Origin: Lachnocurva sp045579705
GTDB taxonomy: Bacteria > Bacillota > Clostridia > Lachnospirales > Lachnospiraceae
DNA: 39,403 nucleotides
Reading direction: 5' to 3'
NCBI GenBank assembly: GCA_045579705.1
Contig: JAZNMP010000010.1
Location: 1 to 39,403 of the forward strand
Part shown: in pieces, positions 7,592-17,679 of the stretch
Position numbering within the stretch: position 1 is the first letter of the stretch
Layout: each line of letters starts with the position of its first letter
The notes under the pieces: model-generated
What the model saw: the letters and a program-made list of their open reading frames with translations, nothing else
Databases searched by the model: none
Told to the model about the DNA's origin: nothing
Position numbers and translations under genes: made by a program

Positions 7592-10500
7592 ATGGCAAAT
7601 AAGAGGAAACTTTGCTTAGCATTTATATTGTTTTTGACTATTCAGGCTGTTTTGCCTGTTAATACAGATGCGCGGACAGTCGATAATGTAGTCTCTTCTG
7701 CGACCAGAAATTCGACTCAGACGTATGGCGGAGGTTATGCTGCCACGGGTCAGATAAAGGATATCGATTATACTTACAAGATTTACAATGCGGACAATGG
7801 ACTTCCGACATCTGATGCAAACTGCATCTATTCAGATGACAAGGGATATATCTGGGTTGGAAGTTATAGTGGTGTAGTGCGTTATGATGGAAACAGTTTC
7901 GAGCGCAAGGACAAAAAGACCGGACTTGTAAACGGTAAGGTCATCTACCAGGATCATAAGAAGCGTATGTGGTTTGGAACGAACGATAATGGCGTGGTTA
8001 TGATGAAGGGTAATACTGAGAAGCACATCACTTATAAAGAAGGCCTTCCGTCTTCCTCTATTCGTAGTATCGTCGAAGGCCGTGATAATCGTATTTATGT
8101 AGGAACTACCAGCGGTGTGTGCTATATAGACAGCGAATTCAAGGTACATAAACTTGAAAACGATATGATTAAAGATGAGTATATCATGCGTCTGGTTACA
8201 GACCGTGAAGGAAATATCTTTGGAAATACTAAAACCGGAAAGATTTTTTCCATATCGCATGGAAAAGTAAGTAAGATTATAACTTCAGAGGAGCTCGGAC
8301 TGGGAAAGGTTACTGCTCTAAATATTGATATCAGAGATCCGAAGTATTTCTACTATGCAAATGATGATGGAATCCTGTATCGAGGAAAATTCGGTCAAAA
8401 AGAAAGTGATATGGATTTAAAGATTGAGACCGGAATCGATAGTATCACTTACCTGACTTTTGAATGTAATCGTTTATGGGTTGTCGGTCAGTCATTAGTA
8501 GGTTATATAGATAAAAACAATACGATTGCATATCTCGAGAACAATCCTATAAACAGCAATATCGAGATGGTTACATCGGATTATCAGGGTAATCTGTGGA
8601 TAGTATCCTCGCGTCAGGGCGTGGCAAAGGTGGTTTCAAATAATTTCCAGGATATAAGTTCCATGGCAGGCCTCGGTCACGATGTGGTAAATGCTGTCTG
8701 TCAGTCAGATGGTGAGCTTTATATCGGTACTGACAAGAGACTTGAAATCATCGGAAACGACATGCAGGTAGTTCATAATGAGCTTACCGATTATCTGGAT
8801 AACACTAGAATTCGTTGTATCGAGAAGGACAAAGTAGGTAATGTCTGGATCGCCACATATAACTCTGACAAAGGCCTCGTATGCCTGAAGCCGAATGGAA
8901 GTATCGTTAACTATAACACTGACAACGGCTTCATCAGCAATGATATCAGAGCCGTTCGCTCTATGATGGACGGCGGAATTCTCGTAGGTACAAATAACGG
9001 AGCCGCAGTTATTAAGAACGGTGAAGTTATACGTAGAGTTACGAAAAAAGACGGCCTTGAAAACACCGTCTGCCTTACAGTCGAAGAGACAGAGGAAGGC
9101 TGGTTGATGATTGGAACAGACGGAGGCGGTCTGTATATAGTTAAAGAAGAAGGAAAGATCGAGAAGCTGAATCGTGAAGATGGATTGAATTCTGATGTAG
9201 TCCTTCGAGTAAAGAAGGACGATGGAAATGAAGTAATCTGGATTATTACGTCGAATTCTGTTCAGTATTTAAAAGACTCAAAGCTTCATGATGTTCCAGG
9301 TTTCCCTGCCACGAACAACTTTGATATCCAGATCGACAGTCACAACAAGGCTTGGATTATGTCCTCTTATGGTCTGTATTCAGCAGTGGCTTCGGACATG
9401 GTTACTAAGAAGACTTTTAAGTATGAACTGTATGATACAAAGAATGGTTTAACGAGTATACCTACAGGAAATTCTTACAGTTTCCAGGATGAACAGGGAC
9501 GCATTTATGTCGCTGGTCGTTCAGGAGTGTGTATGTTCCATGCCTATAATTTTTATGATGAAATCTATGAGATGAATATAGATGTTAAGAGTGTCATGTA
9601 TAACAATAAGGAGATTCATCAGAATAAGTACGGAGAATATGAAATCCCTGCGGAAGATGGACGTATTCAGATTAATCCTACAGTAGTAAATTTTAATCTT
9701 TCTAATCCGCTCGTTCATGTGTATATCGAAAATCTCCCAGATGACAGATCTTTCCTCCAGAGTGACATAACACCGATTGAATATACACACTTGAAATATG
9801 GGAAGTACAAGCTTCATGTTCAGATTATTAATAAGTCCAATTTAAAGGTTCATCAGGACATGGAGTATATCATTAATAAGAAACCACGTCTGATGGAGCT
9901 TATGGTTATAAAAGTGCTTTTGATTCTGGGCGTAGCAGCGATAGCAGCTATTATCGTATGGCGACTGATGTCTAATACTGTCATCCGACGCCAGTATAAA
10001 GAAATCCAGGCAGCAAAGGAAGAGGCTGACCGTGCGAATACTGCAAAGTCTCGTTTCCTTGCAAATATGTCACATGAGATTCGTACTCCTATTAATACTA
10101 TCCTCGGTATGGACGAGATGATTTTGAGAGAAGATGGAACCGGAGTACCGAAAACTTACTTTATGTCTATCATGAATTACGCGCTGGATATAAGGGGAGC
10201 ATCAGAGAGCCTGCTCGGACTCGTAAATGATATTCTCGATATTTCAAAGATAGAGTCTGGAAAGATGCATCTGGTGGAACAGGAGTACAGTCCGGAAGAA
10301 CAGATTCGAAACATGGTAAAGATGATTCGGGTTAGAGCAGATGATAAGAATCTCGATTTCTCTCTGGACATAGATGAGACCATACCTCGTAGACTTTATG
10401 GTGATATGGGAAAAATAAAGCAGGTCGTTTTAAATCTGCTTACAAACGCTGTCAAATACACCGAGGAAGGTGGATTCAGACTGAAGATTTCTGTAATAGA

Positions 10501-11842
10501 GAGAAATGAAACGACTTGTATGCTTCGTTTCTCGGTAAAAGATACAGGTATAGGTGTAAAGGAAGAAGATTTAGACAAGCTGTTCTCTGCATTTGAGAGA
10601 TTGGATGAAGAGAAAAACAGTGGAATTCAGGGAACAGGACTCGGACTGGATATTTCACGTCAGTTTGCGGAACTTATGCATGGCGACCTCGTATGTGAGA
10701 GTGAATACGGACACGGTTCTGACTTTATCTTTACTGTAAACCAGGACATCGTAGATGGTATGCCTATGGGCGAGTTCAAAGAGGATTCAGATAATATAAA
10801 CCGTGGACCTTATGTTCCTAAGTTTGTAGCACCAAATGCAAAGATTCTCGTGGTAGATGACTATCGTATGAATCTCGAAGTTATCAGAGGTCTATTAAGT
10901 GCTACAAAGATGGATATCATTACAGCTACTTCTGGAGTGGAAGCTTTAGATGCTCTGAGCAGAGAACACGTCGATATCGTATTCCTGGATCATATGATGC
11001 CGGAGATGGATGGAATAGAGACACTCGGTCGTATCCGTGTGAACTTCCCTGACTTACCGGTTATAGCTTTGACGGCAAATAATGATTCTGATTCGGAAAC
11101 TTTTTACAAGAATGCCGGTTTCGACGGTTATCTGGAGAAACCTATTAATACAGAGAAGATGGAAGGCATCATAAAGGATATCCTTCCGGAGGAACTGTTG
11201 GAAGAACCGGATATGAGTGCATTTACTATTGTTAATATGGAACTTCCGGATGATCTCACCTGGTTAAATGATGTTTCGCAGATTGATGTGGAAGAGGGCA
11301 TTAAGAACAGCGGCGGAGTCGATTCGTTTATCTTTAGTTTGAAGCTCTTTAGAGAAACGCTGGAAGACAACTGGAAGGTAATCCGCCAGGCATATAAAGA
11401 TGGCGACATCAAACTGTTCACTGTAAAGGTTCATGCCTTGAAGAGTTCCTGTCGAATCATAGGAGCTTCGGATCTCGCAGACTTATGTGCGCTATTAGAG
11501 GATGCGGGAAAGAAGGATAGGGTTGCATTTATCGATGAAAACTTCGAGATTCTCGATAAAGGATACAATTCTTTCGCGACTATCCTCGCGCCGATGCTGG
11601 CTTATGGTGAGATTGCGGTTGAGAAGAAAGGTCTCATTCCTCAGGATGAGTTTGACGATGCGATAGCAGCTATCACTGAGCTGGTGCCTCAGATGGAATA
11701 TGATGGTTTGAAGATGATTTTTTCACAGCTGGATGAATATGAGATAGAAGACAGATATACAGAGGTGATCGATAAGCTGAAAGCTGCGTTGGACAGATTC
11801 GACTGGGATGAAATGGAAGAATTATTGAAAGGGTTAAGATGA
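7592..11842 (+). CDS. Hybrid histidine kinase with extracytoplasmic beta-propeller sensor, receiver and Hpt
   Basis: This 1416-residue multidomain kinase starts with a signal peptide (about 1-27, ending TDARTVD). A long extracytoplasmic part holds repeated propeller blades with motifs such as GYIWVGS, GNLWIVS and GNVWIAT, and a Y_Y_Y-like region just before one membrane helix (about 769-795). Inside the cell follow a dimerisation domain with phospho-accepting H828 (MSHEIRTP), an ATPase domain (TGIGV and TGLGL boxes), a receiver with D1133 (FLDHMMP) and an Hpt domain with H1281 (VHALKSS). A further helical segment of about 60 residues closes the protein. The ATG has an AGAGGAG ribosome binding site. 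The next kinase overlaps its stop. The phosphorelay output is not encoded as a DNA-binding domain here. Confidence 0.93.
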   Translation: MANKRKLCLAFILFLTIQAVLPVNTDARTVDNVVSSATRNSTQTYGGGYAATGQIKDIDYTYKIYNADNGLPTSDANCIYSDDKGYIWVGSYSGVVRYDGNSFERKDKKTGLVNGKVIYQDHKKRMWFGTNDNGVVMMKGNTEKHITYKEGLPSSSIRSIVEGRDNRIYVGTTSGVCYIDSEFKVHKLENDMIKDEYIMRLVTDREGNIFGNTKTGKIFSISHGKVSKIITSEELGLGKVTALNIDIRDPKYFYYANDDGILYRGKFGQKESDMDLKIETGIDSITYLTFECNRLWVVGQSLVGYIDKNNTIAYLENNPINSNIEMVTSDYQGNLWIVSSRQGVAKVVSNNFQDISSMAGLGHDVVNAVCQSDGELYIGTDKRLEIIGNDMQVVHNELTDYLDNTRIRCIEKDKVGNVWIATYNSDKGLVCLKPNGSIVNYNTDNGFISNDIRAVRSMMDGGILVGTNNGAAVIKNGEVIRRVTKKDGLENTVCLTVEETEEGWLMIGTDGGGLYIVKEEGKIEKLNREDGLNSDVVLRVKKDDGNEVIWIITSNSVQYLKDSKLHDVPGFPATNNFDIQIDSHNKAWIMSSYGLYSAVASDMVTKKTFKYELYDTKNGLTSIPTGNSYSFQDEQGRIYVAGRSGVCMFHAYNFYDEIYEMNIDVKSVMYNNKEIHQNKYGEYEIPAEDGRIQINPTVVNFNLSNPLVHVYIENLPDDRSFLQSDITPIEYTHLKYGKYKLHVQIINKSNLKVHQDMEYIINKKPRLMELMVIKVLLILGVAAIAAIIVWRLMSNTVIRRQYKEIQAAKEEADRANTAKSRFLANMSHEIRTPINTILGMDEMILREDGTGVPKTYFMSIMNYALDIRGASESLLGLVNDILDISKIESGKMHLVEQEYSPEEQIRNMVKMIRVRADDKNLDFSLDIDETIPRRLYGDMGKIKQVVLNLLTNAVKYTEEGGFRLKISVIERNETTCMLRFSVKDTGIGVKEEDLDKLFSAFERLDEEKNSGIQGTGLGLDISRQFAELMHGDLVCESEYGHGSDFIFTVNQDIVDGMPMGEFKEDSDNINRGPYVPKFVAPNAKILVVDDYRMNLEVIRGLLSATKMDIITATSGVEALDALSREHVDIVFLDHMMPEMDGIETLGRIRVNFPDLPVIALTANNDSDSETFYKNAGFDGYLEKPINTEKMEGIIKDILPEELLEEPDMSAFTIVNMELPDDLTWLNDVSQIDVEEGIKNSGGVDSFIFSLKLFRETLEDNWKVIRQAYKDGDIKLFTVKVHALKSSCRIIGASDLADLCALLEDAGKKDRVAFIDENFEILDKGYNSFATILAPMLAYGEIAVEKKGLIPQDEFDDAIAAITELVPQMEYDGLKMIFSQLDEYEIEDRYTEVIDKLKAALDRFDWDEMEELLKGLR

Positions 11843-14349
11843 TAGGACTTCTACGATATTTTCAATATGAATTTATGCTGTTTCTGAGCGGAGCGTGTGC
11901 GGTTTTGATAGTGCTTACGCTCTCTACGAAGACTTTGACAGCGAGGAGGAGGATGGCGTTGGTTTACATGCAGACCAGTGCTACCTTACTGCTGATCTTT
12001 GATAGATTTGCATATATGTATAGAGGAAATGTATCGAGAACTGGATTTTGGATGGTTAGGGTGTCCAACTTCGTGGTCTTCCTGTGTACTCTCCTGGTAA
12101 GTCATTCGTTTAATCTCTATATGCTTGATTTGTTGAGAACCAGGGGCAATATGAAAAAAGTTCCGTTTAGATTCTATGTCTGCGAGTTTTTCTTTACGAT
12201 AGGTGTGTTGTTGTTGATTATTTCGCAGTTTACAGGACTTTACTATACTTTTGATTCGACGAATCGCTATGTGAGATCGCCAGGATTCATAATTAGTTAT
12301 TTGATTCCTACGTTCATAGTAATGATTCAGTTTAGTATAGCTATTAAGTATAGGAGAGATCTTGGTAAAGACTACGTTAAACCGCTGATGCTGTTTACTG
12401 TTATCCCATTTTTAGCATCGATTCTCCAGATCTTTGCGTATGGATTCTCACTTATTAATATCACGAGTGTAGGTCTAGTGGTTCTACTGTATTTCTTTGA
12501 GATTAGAAATATGAGCAAATTTCAGGACGCGAAAGTAGCTGCAGAACGTGCAAATAGTGCGAAATCACGCTTCCTCGTAAATATCTCTCATGAAATTAGA
12601 ACGCCTATAAATACTATTATGGGTATGAATGAGATGATAAAGAGAGAGGATACGAGTGGAGTGCCAAAGGAATATGTAAAACATATTAAATCGTATTCCA
12701 AAGATATCCATAACGCTTCAGATATGCTCCTCTGTCTCGTAAATGATATCCTAGATATTTCGCAGATTGAGGCAGGAAACGTGAAGCTGGTGGAGAGCAC
12801 ATATGATCTCACGATGTCTCTAAAGGATATGCTTTCACAGGTAAAAACCAGATGCGTTCAGAAGGGTATTGACCTAAAGATAGATATCGATGAGAGCATA
12901 CCTAATATCCTGTATGGCGATGAGAAGAAGATTCGACAGACCCTCACTTACCTCCTGAATAATGCTGTTAAATACACTGAAGAAGGTGAGGTTTCACTTA
13001 AGATGGAAAAAGTAGACCTGGACGGGAAGAAAGTTTCACTTAGAGTGCTGATCAGTGATACGGGTGTAGGCATCAAACCGGAGGTTCTGGAAAATCTTTT
13101 TTCAAATATGAAACAGCTTGAAGATGCAAAGAGCAGTACAGTTCATGGAACGAAACTCGGACTCGATATTTCGAAATACTTCATTGAGATGATGGGCGGT
13201 TCTCTGAAATGTACTAGTGAATATGGAAAGGGAAGTTGTTTCGAGGTTGATTTCGACCAGAGAGTCATCAAGTCTAAGCCGATAGGAAAGTTTAAACTGA
13301 CTGAAGACAGCATGAATAGAAGCGTGTATATTCCGCGTTTCATAGCACCGGAAATCAGTATTTTGGTTGTAGATGATAATCCTATGAATCTCTCGGTTAT
13401 AAAGGGACTGCTCGCACCGACCAGAATGTATATAACTACTGTGCTTTCCGGTGAGGAGTGTATCGAGAAGATAAAGGAATCCGATTATAATATGGTGCTT
13501 CTCGATCATATGATGCCGGGAATGGATGGTATCGAAACGATTTGTGAGATTCGAAAGATTGATCCGGATTTGCCGGTTATCGCATTGACAGCGAATTATA
13601 TAGATAACGGTGAAGAGTATTATCGCAAGTACGGTTTTAACGGATATCTGCCAAAGCCTGTAAACGGGGAAAAATTAGAGCGTACGATTCGCATGTTCCT
13701 GCCGGATGAGGTGGTAATGGACGTAAATGAAGATGATATCCTGTTGAACACGGCTTTGCCTGCTGAGTATGCTTGGCTGAATGAAGTGGCCCTTTTAAAT
13801 ACGCAGGATGGTATCGCTTATTGTGGTGGTGTTTCAAACTTCATCGATACGATAAAGATGTTCTATGATTCCATAGATGATAATTGCAAAGCTTTGGAAG
13901 AAGCTTTTTTAGATAAAGACATAAAGATGTACACGATAAAGGTACATGCTCTAAAGACTGCAGCTCGTATCATCGGAGCAAAGACGCTATCGGACAAAGC
14001 CAGAGCGTTAGAAGAAGCCGGAAAGGACGAGGATTGGAACTATGTCGAATTTCATCATCAGGATCTCATGATTATGTACAGAGGATATTTAGAGTCACTG
14101 AAAGGACTGAATGTAGAACAGGAAGATGGAGCTTCGGATAAAAGACTGATTTCAGATGAGGATTTGCAGGACGCTTATGAGGCTTTAAGAGAACTCGTCG
14201 ACCAGATGGATTATGATGCTATTGAAATGATACTCGCATCGGTAGGTGAGTATAGATTGCCTGAAGATGAGGAAGAAAAGTTTAAGGATTTGAACAAGTA
14301 TTTGAAACTGTTTGACTGGGATAAGATGGAAGAAATACTTAATAGATAA
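11839..14349 (+). CDS. Hybrid histidine kinase with multi-helix membrane sensor, receiver and Hpt
   Basis: This is an 836-residue paralogue of the kinase just upstream, which it overlaps by ATGA. The first 225 residues form about seven hydrophobic helices, replacing the beta-propeller sensor. Then come a dimerisation domain with H251 (ISHEIRTP), an ATPase domain, a receiver with D556 (LLDHMMP) and an Hpt with H703 (VHALKTA). Like its neighbour it ends in a helical module (about 777-836) closing with FDWDKMEEIL. The two kinases are nearly collinear from the histidine on, which points to gene duplication with sensor replacement. One G box reads TKLGLDIS where TGLGL is usual, so its ATPase lid deviates from the usual form. 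Confidence 0.92.
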   Translation: MIGLLRYFQYEFMLFLSGACAVLIVLTLSTKTLTARRRMALVYMQTSATLLLIFDRFAYMYRGNVSRTGFWMVRVSNFVVFLCTLLVSHSFNLYMLDLLRTRGNMKKVPFRFYVCEFFFTIGVLLLIISQFTGLYYTFDSTNRYVRSPGFIISYLIPTFIVMIQFSIAIKYRRDLGKDYVKPLMLFTVIPFLASILQIFAYGFSLINITSVGLVVLLYFFEIRNMSKFQDAKVAAERANSAKSRFLVNISHEIRTPINTIMGMNEMIKREDTSGVPKEYVKHIKSYSKDIHNASDMLLCLVNDILDISQIEAGNVKLVESTYDLTMSLKDMLSQVKTRCVQKGIDLKIDIDESIPNILYGDEKKIRQTLTYLLNNAVKYTEEGEVSLKMEKVDLDGKKVSLRVLISDTGVGIKPEVLENLFSNMKQLEDAKSSTVHGTKLGLDISKYFIEMMGGSLKCTSEYGKGSCFEVDFDQRVIKSKPIGKFKLTEDSMNRSVYIPRFIAPEISILVVDDNPMNLSVIKGLLAPTRMYITTVLSGEECIEKIKESDYNMVLLDHMMPGMDGIETICEIRKIDPDLPVIALTANYIDNGEEYYRKYGFNGYLPKPVNGEKLERTIRMFLPDEVVMDVNEDDILLNTALPAEYAWLNEVALLNTQDGIAYCGGVSNFIDTIKMFYDSIDDNCKALEEAFLDKDIKMYTIKVHALKTAARIIGAKTLSDKARALEEAGKDEDWNYVEFHHQDLMIMYRGYLESLKGLNVEQEDGASDKRLISDEDLQDAYEALRELVDQMDYDAIEMILASVGEYRLPEDEEEKFKDLNKYLKLFDWDKMEEILNR

Positions 14350-14364
14350 TAGTAGGGAGAAAAT

Positions 14365-15126
14365 ATGGATAAGAAGATATTAATTATAGGGACAAAAGAA
14401 TCTTTTATCGTTCGAGTTCTATTAAAGAAACTGGCAGATGCAAAGATAGATGCTAAATTTATCCTTCCAGAAGTGGCAGAGATCGATAAGTATTGGAACG
14501 AGATTTCGCTCGTAACTTTCTATATGGAGAAAGACGAAGCCCTGCCGGATGATGTTAGAATCTTTCTCGCTGACAAGATGGATGCAGATGATAAGAAGAT
14601 GATTCTGATTGCAGAACCTCTTGACATAGAGAAGATCAGCAACTCACTTCCACCTGGACAGATTTATGCCAGCTTTGAGAGACCTCTCGATTATGAGGCT
14701 TATATTAAAGCGGTTAACAGTTACTCTGATCAGGCGGAACTCGGCGATTTGATGAAAAAGATTCTGATCGTTGATGATGATCCTAACTATATGAGCCTGA
14801 TTCGTTCCTGGTTGAATGAACACTACAAGGTTTCCATGGCTACATCTGGGCTTCGAGCTATCAAGTGGCTCGGTTCAAACAAAGTCGATTTGATTCTGCT
14901 CGATTATGAGATGCCTATTACAGATGGCCCTCAGGTTTTGGAGATGCTTCGTGACGACGAGGAGACGAGAAATATTCCTGTTATCTTCCTGACTGGACGA
15001 GATGATAAGCAGTCAGTTATGTCCGTTATGGAATTAAAGCCACAGGGTTATTTCATAAAGAGTATTAAACGAGATGAACTTCTTATGAAACTAAAAACCT
15101 TCTTTATAAATCAGGAACAGAAGTAG
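14365..15126 (+). CDS. Double-receiver response regulator without output domain
   Basis: A 253-residue cytoplasmic protein. The C-terminal half (about 130-250) is a standard receiver: acidic pocket VDDDP, phospho-accepting D180 (LLDYEMP), Thr in FLTGRDD and a Lys near IKSIKR. The N-terminal half has the alternating pattern of the same fold (KKILIIGTKES...) but no acidic pocket or acceptor Asp, so it is a pseudo-receiver. There is no DNA-binding or enzymatic output. It starts 15 bases after the second kinase, behind AGTAGGGAG. It is the natural phosphate partner of the two Hpt-ending kinases and may act by protein contact. No terminator is seen after it. Confidence 0.88.
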   Translation: MDKKILIIGTKESFIVRVLLKKLADAKIDAKFILPEVAEIDKYWNEISLVTFYMEKDEALPDDVRIFLADKMDADDKKMILIAEPLDIEKISNSLPPGQIYASFERPLDYEAYIKAVNSYSDQAELGDLMKKILIVDDDPNYMSLIRSWLNEHYKVSMATSGLRAIKWLGSNKVDLILLDYEMPITDGPQVLEMLRDDEETRNIPVIFLTGRDDKQSVMSVMELKPQGYFIKSIKRDELLMKLKTFFINQEQK

Positions 15127-15243
15127 AGTGGCATAGGTGGAAACTTTTTTGCATAAGCTTATAAAAAAATGTTGATTATTTGCTGCTAAAGTGAAAAAAT
15201 GTTAGTGTTTTTTAAATTTAGGCAACAAGTAAGGAAAAAGATT

Positions 15244-16629
15244 ATGGAAATGTTTAGCGAGATTGTAAACAAACTGGATAGTATTATCTGGGGACCAGTA
15301 ACACTCGTGTTCTTTGTGGGAACAGGTGTGTTTTTGACTATTAAGTTAGGGCTTAAACCTTGGCTGAATCTGCCTCATGCCCTAAAGATGGTACTTAGCA
15401 AAGAAGCCCATCGAACAGATGGTGAAGGCGACGTATCTGCCTTTGGTTCTCTGATGACTGCTTTGGCTGCGACTATTGGAACTGGAAATATCGTAGGTGT
15501 CGCTACAGCTATGGTTTCTGGCGGTCCTGGTGCTCTGGTATGGATGTGGATAGCAGCTTTATTTGGACTCTCGACTAAATACAGCGAATGCCTGCTTTCA
15601 ACTAAATACAGAGAAGTAAATGAAAGAGGCGAGATTTCTGGCGGACCTATGTACGTCATGAAGAACGGTTTTAAGAATCGTAAGCTTGGAAGCATCTTTG
15701 GCTTCCTGTTTGCTCTATTTACAGCCATCGCTACTTTCGGTATTGGAAACATGTCACAGGCTAACTCTGTAGCAGGTTCTTTCCATAATATGTTTGGAGT
15801 ATCTACATGGGTAGTTGGTATCGTGCTGACTTTGATCGTCTTCCCTATCGTAGTAGGTGGTATTAAGAGCATTTCAGGTGTATCTACAGTAGTAGTTCCT
15901 GCTATGGCACTTCTCTATGTGGCAGCAGGACTGGTAGCTATCATCTTGAATTATAGAAATATTCCTTCAGGTCTGGAACAGATCTTTGTGATGGCATTCA
16001 ATCCTAAAGCCCTCGGAGGCGGTGTGGTAGGAACTATCACAGTTAGTGTTATGAATTCTATGCGTTTCGGTATAGCTCGAGGCGTATTCTCAAATGAAGC
16101 TGGCTTGGGTTCTGCGGCTATTCCGGCAGCAGCTTCAACTGTTTCTAATCCAGCCAGACAGGGTTATATCAGTATGACTGGTACATTCTTTGATACGATT
16201 ATCGTATGTACTATTACGGGGCTAACTATTGCATCTTCGGGTGTTCTGGGAACCCTCGGCGCTGACGGAAAGCCTCTTGAAGGAGTAGCCTTGACGGCAG
16301 CAGCATTTTCAAGTGTACTCGGACCTATCGGTAAATATCTGGTTTCTATTGGAATCATCCTCTTTGCATTTTCAACTATTCTCGGTTGGGAATACTACGG
16401 AGAAAAAGCTTTTGAGTATTTGGTTGGTACTACGAAGTATAGTATGTTCTATCGTGGTTTCTATGCCCTGATGACTCTCTTTGGTGCTACACAGTCTTTG
16501 GATTTGGTATGGGGCATTTCGGACATTATGAATGCTCTGATGGCTTTTCCAAATCTAATCGCACTTATAGTGCTTAGTGGTGTGATTAAGGAGGAAACTG
16601 ACAAGTATCAGACTCTCCTGAAGAAATAA
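15244..16629 (+). CDS. Sodium:alanine/glycine symporter, AGCS family
   Basis: This 461-residue inner-membrane transporter imports alanine, glycine or similar small amino acids with Na+. About ten to eleven hydrophobic helices are visible. AGCS hallmarks include ATIGTGNIVGVATAM (near 80), GGPMYVM and the segment RFGIARGVFSNEAGLGSA (near 280-297). The length fits the family. I place the start at ATG 15244, which has AAGGAAAAAG upstream and begins MEMFSEIVNKLDSIIWGP; an earlier in-frame start at 15199 has no ribosome binding site. The azlCD genes follow within 20 bases, so the three are probably one transport operon. Confidence 0.92.
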   Translation: MEMFSEIVNKLDSIIWGPVTLVFFVGTGVFLTIKLGLKPWLNLPHALKMVLSKEAHRTDGEGDVSAFGSLMTALAATIGTGNIVGVATAMVSGGPGALVWMWIAALFGLSTKYSECLLSTKYREVNERGEISGGPMYVMKNGFKNRKLGSIFGFLFALFTAIATFGIGNMSQANSVAGSFHNMFGVSTWVVGIVLTLIVFPIVVGGIKSISGVSTVVVPAMALLYVAAGLVAIILNYRNIPSGLEQIFVMAFNPKALGGGVVGTITVSVMNSMRFGIARGVFSNEAGLGSAAIPAAASTVSNPARQGYISMTGTFFDTIIVCTITGLTIASSGVLGTLGADGKPLEGVALTAAAFSSVLGPIGKYLVSIGIILFAFSTILGWEYYGEKAFEYLVGTTKYSMFYRGFYALMTLFGATQSLDLVWGISDIMNALMAFPNLIALIVLSGVIKEETDKYQTLLKK

Positions 16630-16648
16630 GATATTATTGAGGTTTTTA

Positions 16649-17371
16649 ATGAACGATTTACGCGAATATAAATCGGGAGTCCTGGCGGGACTCCCGATTA
16701 TGCTAGGATATATTTCTGTTGCTTTTGGAATCGGAATTCTCGCTCACCAGGCTGGACTTTCAACATTGCAGGCAGCACTTATGTCAGGAGCGAATCTGAC
16801 CAGTGCAGGTGAAGCGGCAGGTATAGATATCATCGCATCCCACGGAACTATGCTCGAGATGGCGATGACACAGTTGGTTATTAATTTTAGATATTTACTG
16901 ATGAGTATCTCGTTGGCACAGAGAACAGATGAAAGCTTTACGACATCAAAGAGACTGATCGCGTCCTTCGGTGTTACAGACGAGATATTTGCTCTTCTAA
17001 TCGCTAGAAACAGGAAGGTTACACCGGCGTATATGATGGGTGTAATTACACTTCCATTTATAGGATGGACAGGCGGAACTGCTCTCGGTGCGATAGCGGG
17101 AAGTCTGCTTCCAAAGAGTGTTTCAGATGCTCTCGGAATCATGCTCTATGGTATGTTTGTCGCTATCATAGTGCCTCCGGCAAAGAAAGATAAACACATC
17201 GTATTTGCTTTGTTTGCAGCGGGCATACTCAGTTCACTCTTTAAGGTATTCGTACCTCATATGACTTCCGGATTTGCAGTAATCATAGCTGCTCTCGGTG
17301 CAGCTGTACTTGCAGCCATTCTTTTTCCGGTATCGGAAAGAGAGATTGAAGAGGAAGGAGGTAGAGCATGA
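16649..17371 (+). CDS. azlC: Branched-chain amino acid exporter subunit AzlC
   Basis: This is the larger subunit (240 residues) of the AzlCD branched-chain amino acid exporter. Conserved family segments are GLPIMLGYISVAFGIG at the start, NFRYLLMSISLAQ (near 86-98) and the GWTGGTALGA stretch (near 140). Six or so hydrophobic helices are present. ATG 16649 has GAGG six bases upstream; the TTG at 16637 covers that site and is not preferred. The stop overlaps the start of azlD (ATGA), a typical coupling of this pair. It lies 19 bases after the AGCS symporter gene. Confidence 0.92.
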   Translation: MNDLREYKSGVLAGLPIMLGYISVAFGIGILAHQAGLSTLQAALMSGANLTSAGEAAGIDIIASHGTMLEMAMTQLVINFRYLLMSISLAQRTDESFTTSKRLIASFGVTDEIFALLIARNRKVTPAYMMGVITLPFIGWTGGTALGAIAGSLLPKSVSDALGIMLYGMFVAIIVPPAKKDKHIVFALFAAGILSSLFKVFVPHMTSGFAVIIAALGAAVLAAILFPVSEREIEEEGGRA

Positions 17372-17667
17372 GAATACTGATGTATATATTTGTCATGGCT
17401 TTTGTGACCTATCTCATTAGAATGATTCCGTTTACTCTGTTTAGAGCCAGAATACATTCGAGATTCCTTCGTAGTGTGATGTTCTACATCCCATATACGG
17501 TTATCACGGCGATGACATTTCCGGCTATTTTTTATTCTACAGGAAGTGTGTCTACTTCTTTGGTTGGAACTTTTGTGGCTTTTCTACTGGCATATCTGGA
17601 TCTGCCACTCATCATGGTTGCCTTGTCAGCAGCGGGATTTGCGCTTCTGACTGGACTGGTATTTTAA
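17368..17667 (+). CDS. azlD: Branched-chain amino acid exporter subunit AzlD
   Basis: This is the small hydrophobic partner (99 residues, about four helices) of AzlC. The family signature near the N-terminus, TYLIRMIPFTLFR, is present, as is the central FYIPYTVITAMTFPAIF. The ATG overlaps the azlC stop and has AGGAGG upstream inside azlC. The length is normal for the family. The start of the next gene lies 12 bases on, so transcription probably continues. Confidence 0.92.
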   Translation: MRILMYIFVMAFVTYLIRMIPFTLFRARIHSRFLRSVMFYIPYTVITAMTFPAIFYSTGSVSTSLVGTFVAFLLAYLDLPLIMVALSAAGFALLTGLVF

Positions 17668-17679
17668 GAGGAGGAAGTT

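Noticed and set aside
15375..15872. 165-codon minus-strand ORF
   Set aside because: It is the shadow of the AGCS symporter gene and has proline-rich, unnatural composition.
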